Shown one piece after another: positions 61,658 through 64,000 of a stretch of 64,000 nucleotides of DNA (positions are counted from its first letter, which is position 1; each line of letters opens with the position of its first letter). Under the pieces are notes generated by a model that made no database searches, was not told the DNA's origin, and saw only the letters and a program-made list of their open reading frames with translations. This DNA comes from a virus. The DNA is taken from the IMG/VR virus record IMGVR_UViG_3300020205_001800, positions 1 through 64,000 of that record; one strand, written 5' to 3'. The position numbers were made by a program, and so were the translations under genes.

Positions 61658-62469
61658 TGGCTACAGAAAGACCTGCCGTCCCTATGCCTACTTTTACTAA
61701 CGTAGACTCTACTCCAAGTCGGTCATCTAACTTTGAAAGCTCGACAGCTCCAAAAGGAGAAATAGTTAACTCTGCTGCAGTAGCTCCACGAGCTGCCAAA
61801 GCAACTGACGAAACTCCAATTACTCGCGCAAACTTGTCTATGAAACCAGAGCCTCGTGCTTCTGAGAAGTCACCAACACCTGTAGATGAAGATGGCATTC
61901 CCTTTTTAACCAACGAAGGTCCAGAAGGAACATCTTTAAAGCATGCATTGGGTATCACCGGAAACACCGATGCGCGTAGATCAAGCTATAGCCCAATCCC
62001 GCAGTATATAACTATAACTAAGCCCTCTTCTGGACCCGCTACTAAACCAGGTCGAGCAAAGAAATTAGACACTACGACTGTTGATAATAAATATGGCGGT
62101 ACAAGAGAAGATGTAGGCAACAGCCGTACTTACTATAAGCTTAGCGATATTGTAAATCACCTTGCTTCACGTAAGCATATGTCAGATAAAGATGCCGCCC
62201 TTCACCAAGAGTATTCAGCCCGTTTAGAAGGTCATCAAAAGAAAATTGAAGCTCTTAAAGCCGCGGGAGAAACTGTACCTACGCTTAAAGATAACCGTAC
62301 ATTTATTAATAGCACATATCATTTGCCTAAAGGCCGAGCACATTCTTCGTTTATCACAACCGGTGGTGGCCGTAAAAAGGTTCAATTTACAACTCAAAAT
62401 ATTGCTGATGCAATTAAAAAAGCTGGTGGTGTTCACCTAGCTACACGCTACCCTTACACAGAGGAGTAA
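61657..62469 (+). CDS. Hypothetical protein, largely disordered with C-terminal folded part
   Basis: 270 residues. Residues 1-150 are Ser/Thr/Pro/Lys-rich and probably disordered; ~155-270 are mixed ('YYKLSDIVNHLASRKHMSDKD', 'RTFINSTYHLPKGRAHSSFI', 'ATRYPYTEE'). TAATG overlap upstream. No known domain. It could bind DNA or act as a virion scaffold, but this is unproven. Confidence 0.65.
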   Translation: MATERPAVPMPTFTNVDSTPSRSSNFESSTAPKGEIVNSAAVAPRAAKATDETPITRANLSMKPEPRASEKSPTPVDEDGIPFLTNEGPEGTSLKHALGITGNTDARRSSYSPIPQYITITKPSSGPATKPGRAKKLDTTTVDNKYGGTREDVGNSRTYYKLSDIVNHLASRKHMSDKDAALHQEYSARLEGHQKKIEALKAAGETVPTLKDNRTFINSTYHLPKGRAHSSFITTGGGRKKVQFTTQNIADAIKKAGGVHLATRYPYTEE

Positions 62470-62472
62470 CCT

Positions 62473-62826
62473 ATGCCAGGATCACAAGATAGTGTTTATG
62501 ACCACAGTAAGCCTCGTGACATTGTCGATAACGGCCCTAAGATCCGTTACGACTACATGGGACCTTTTGCTAGTACAACCGAAGCTTTATTAACTAGAGC
62601 TGTTCGTTCTGTAACTTTGCCTAAAGAGATGGTTCAAGACATTGTTCGTCCACCCCTACCTCAAATTCAACTGTTCCCGCCACGGTTTGGGTACAGAACC
62701 CGTCAACTAGGAATCATGGACGTAATGAATGTAGACGAACAGTTTGAGCCTACTCGCGTAGATTTTTCTGGATCACCTACATCTATGCAAGGTACTTCAC
62801 GAAATATGACTGAAGGAATCTGGTAA
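62473..62826 (+). CDS. Hypothetical protein
   Basis: 117 residues, GAGGAG upstream. Contains 'RYDYMGPFASTTEALLTRAVRSVTLPKEM' and 'PPRFGYRTRQLGIMDVMNVDEQF'. No recognised motif. Overlaps the next ATG (TAATG). Confidence 0.65.
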   Translation: MPGSQDSVYDHSKPRDIVDNGPKIRYDYMGPFASTTEALLTRAVRSVTLPKEMVQDIVRPPLPQIQLFPPRFGYRTRQLGIMDVMNVDEQFEPTRVDFSGSPTSMQGTSRNMTEGIW

Positions 62827-62996
62827 TGGAAGAGGAATACACTACTGAAACTATCTATGACGGTAGTGTTCTTTGTCCCAAATGCGGAATGTTTATGAAT
62901 CCTTTGGAAGCAATGTACACAGATGGTAAAATGTGTCCAGCCTGCCGTAATGATCTTTATGGCAAACATATGAGGAGTCGGATGAATGGCGACTAA
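62826..62996 (+). CDS. 56-residue zinc-ribbon protein
   Basis: ATG overlapping the previous stop (TAATG). 'VLCPKCGMFM' and 'MCPACRND' make a C-x2-C/C-x2-C ribbon. Basic end. Overlaps the next gene by 11 bases. A nucleic-acid or protein-binding accessory. Confidence 0.65.
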   Translation: MEEEYTTETIYDGSVLCPKCGMFMNPLEAMYTDGKMCPACRNDLYGKHMRSRMNGD

Positions 62997-63282
62997 AGCG
63001 AATTCTGGGGGCAAAGCCCCACGTCCTAAATCTATGGGCCCTAAGATGACAAAGTCTGGGGCACCTAAGCCTAGGATTACTAAACCAAAGGGTGAGACTA
63101 AAACCTTTGCATCAGTAGAGAGCTGGGAAAAGAAATCTACCGGCCATTGGACATCCGGCCAGTCCAGTGCCCTTAACCCCGGGTCAACCGCAGCCATAAC
63201 CCGACGTCGAAGCTCTAAGAAGTATCAAGCAATGAACAAGAAGGTTATTAGGCCTAGAGTTCGTAAACAGGCAGACAGATAA
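62986..63282 (+). CDS. Basic Pro/Lys-rich hypothetical protein
   Basis: 98 residues with many Lys, Arg, Pro and Ser; a central 'ESWEKKSTGHWTSGQSSALNPG' is the only ordered-looking part. It starts inside the previous gene. Strong positive charge suggests DNA or RNA contact in the virion or during packaging (inference). Confidence 0.65.
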   Translation: MATKANSGGKAPRPKSMGPKMTKSGAPKPRITKPKGETKTFASVESWEKKSTGHWTSGQSSALNPGSTAAITRRRSSKKYQAMNKKVIRPRVRKQADR

Positions 63283-63300
63283 TAAAACTAGAGAGATACT

Positions 63301-63435
63301 GTGCTTATGGGAAAACTAGTAGACCACGAAGGCAAGCCTGCCAAGTATAAGGTCGCGCCCTTAAAGATTAAAACTGCTGCCCAGGCAGCAAAAGAAAAAG
63401 AAGCTGCAAAAGCTAAGAAAGCGGTGAAGAAATGA
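63301..63435 (+). CDS. 44-residue Lys/Ala-rich protein
   Basis: GTG at 63301 (a weak AGAGAG lies about five bases upstream) or ATG at 63307. 'DHEGKPAKYKVAPLKIKTAAQAAKEKEAA' and a run of Lys/Ala at the end give a helical, basic, histone-tail-like peptide. Overlaps the next ATG (ATGA). Confidence 0.5.
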   Translation: MLMGKLVDHEGKPAKYKVAPLKIKTAAQAAKEKEAAKAKKAVKK

Positions 63436-63989
63436 AGTTTGTACCTCGTCGTGAAACTGGGCGCAAAGCTTTTAAGTTTGGTAATTTAGGCGTTTTAGGT
63501 GGAAAGAACGGCGCATCAGTAAGTCTGTGGGATGCAGCAGACGGTCAGCGTCCTGGTCCACAACCAGCTGATGGCTTTGATAGAGCAAGTTATTCTAAAA
63601 CATCGCCAAAATCAAAGAGAGAAGAAGGCGCACCTGATTACCATCCAAAGAAGGAACACGCTTGGGAAGGCGACGTAGATAGCTACGGTCGCAAGGGTGC
63701 TATGAAAGATAAGCCTAGTTATGGACCAACTGATCGAGCAGAAACTCCAGAAGAAGAAACAGCTCGCGGAGCGCGTATGGAAGTAAGTGATACTGTAACA
63801 CTTCTTGGCAGCACAAAAAATGGTCCTTATAAAACTCGTGCCCCTATTGATGCAGACACACGTAGTAGAGGCAAAGCAATTGTTAAACAAAATAAAGATA
63901 GAGGAAAGCCTAAGTCGCTACCAACTAGAGACGATGTTGATAAAGCTACGGCAAAGCCTAAAAAGAGTACAAGTTTGTGGGATGACTAA
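63432..63989 (+). CDS. Basic, charged hypothetical protein
   Basis: 185 residues, overlaps the previous stop. 'RRETGRKAFKFGNLGVLGGKNGASVSLWDAADG', then a charged low-complexity region and an end 'KKSTSLWDD'. The 'SLWD' element occurs twice, near ~31 and at the C-terminus. Unknown function. Confidence 0.65.
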   Translation: MKFVPRRETGRKAFKFGNLGVLGGKNGASVSLWDAADGQRPGPQPADGFDRASYSKTSPKSKREEGAPDYHPKKEHAWEGDVDSYGRKGAMKDKPSYGPTDRAETPEEETARGARMEVSDTVTLLGSTKNGPYKTRAPIDADTRSRGKAIVKQNKDRGKPKSLPTRDDVDKATAKPKKSTSLWDD

Positions 63990-64000
63990 TGTATGACCAA
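63989..64000 (+). CDS. Start of next gene (partial)
   Basis: An ATG in a TAATG overlap begins MYDQ and continues past the window edge. Only four codons are visible. Confidence 0.45.

Noticed and set aside
1-64000. Insertion sequences or host chromosomal segments
   Set aside because: No transposase, terminal inverted repeats or housekeeping gene was found on either strand.

Overview
The window is a continuous stretch of a large contractile-tailed bacteriophage (myovirus) genome. The tail sheath, tail tube, tape measure and a complete set of baseplate genes show this directly. Two WhiB-family genes point to an actinobacterial host, because WhiB proteins are known only from Actinobacteria and their phages. 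The moderate base composition, the collagen-like fibres and the mix of cyanophage-type accessory genes (Hsp20, SpoVS-like, FmdB-like zinc ribbon) would fit an environmental, perhaps freshwater, actinophage; that last step is inference. There is no rRNA, insertion sequence, integrase or host housekeeping block.

Layout. (1) 1-18.4 kb: the 3' part of an N4-gp56-like major capsid gene, a head/neck gene, then a long fibre and adhesin region. It holds two collagen-like (Gly-X-Y) proteins plus a short third one, a Kelch-like 949-residue protein, two glycosyltransferase-like genes, several small beta-rich proteins and an adhesin with a 28-cysteine insertion. (2) 18.5-36.3 kb: tail morphogenesis in canonical order: tail completion, sheath, tube, assembly chaperone (with a probable +1 frameshift product), tape measure with two peptidoglycan hydrolase domains, hub, spike, gp25-like wedge, baseplate J, and a 1143-residue tail protein I/carbohydrate-binding fusion. 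(3) 36.3-54.2 kb: replication, recombination and regulation: replication initiator, DnaC-like loader, DnaB helicase, CHC2/Toprim primase, SNF2-type helicase, family A DNA polymerase, RecA-like recombinase, a probable SSB, three PD-(D/E)XK-type nucleases, dNMP kinase, two WhiB proteins, a MerR-like and a ribbon-helix-helix regulator, Hsp20, SpoVS-like protein and one tRNA-Asn(GTT). (4) 54.2-56.1 kb: metallophosphoesterase and a conserved hypothetical protein. (5) 56.15-60.26 kb, the only minus-strand island: CHAP endolysin, small membrane proteins, a lipoprotein, and an ~896-residue secreted Pro/Ser-rich protein whose signal peptide is only in frame if translation starts at a non-AUG codon. (6) 60.36-64 kb, plus strand again: membrane/holin-like genes followed by a string of small, basic or disordered proteins of unknown function; the last gene runs off the edge.

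Genes are tightly packed with many ATGA, GTGA and TAATG stop-start overlaps, so most transcription units are long and translationally coupled. Intrinsic terminators punctuate them at about 1.45, 18.4, 46.2, 53.95 and 56.13 kb; the last lies between convergent units and works on paper in both directions. Portal, terminase, protease and scaffold genes are not seen and probably lie outside the window.

The most noteworthy observations are the Cys-rich adhesin insertion, the collagen plus glycosyltransferase cluster, the +1 frameshift candidate in the tail chaperone, the non-AUG start of the secreted protein in the lysis island, the unusual cysteine spacing in the second WhiB, and the orphan block of basic proteins at the right end.
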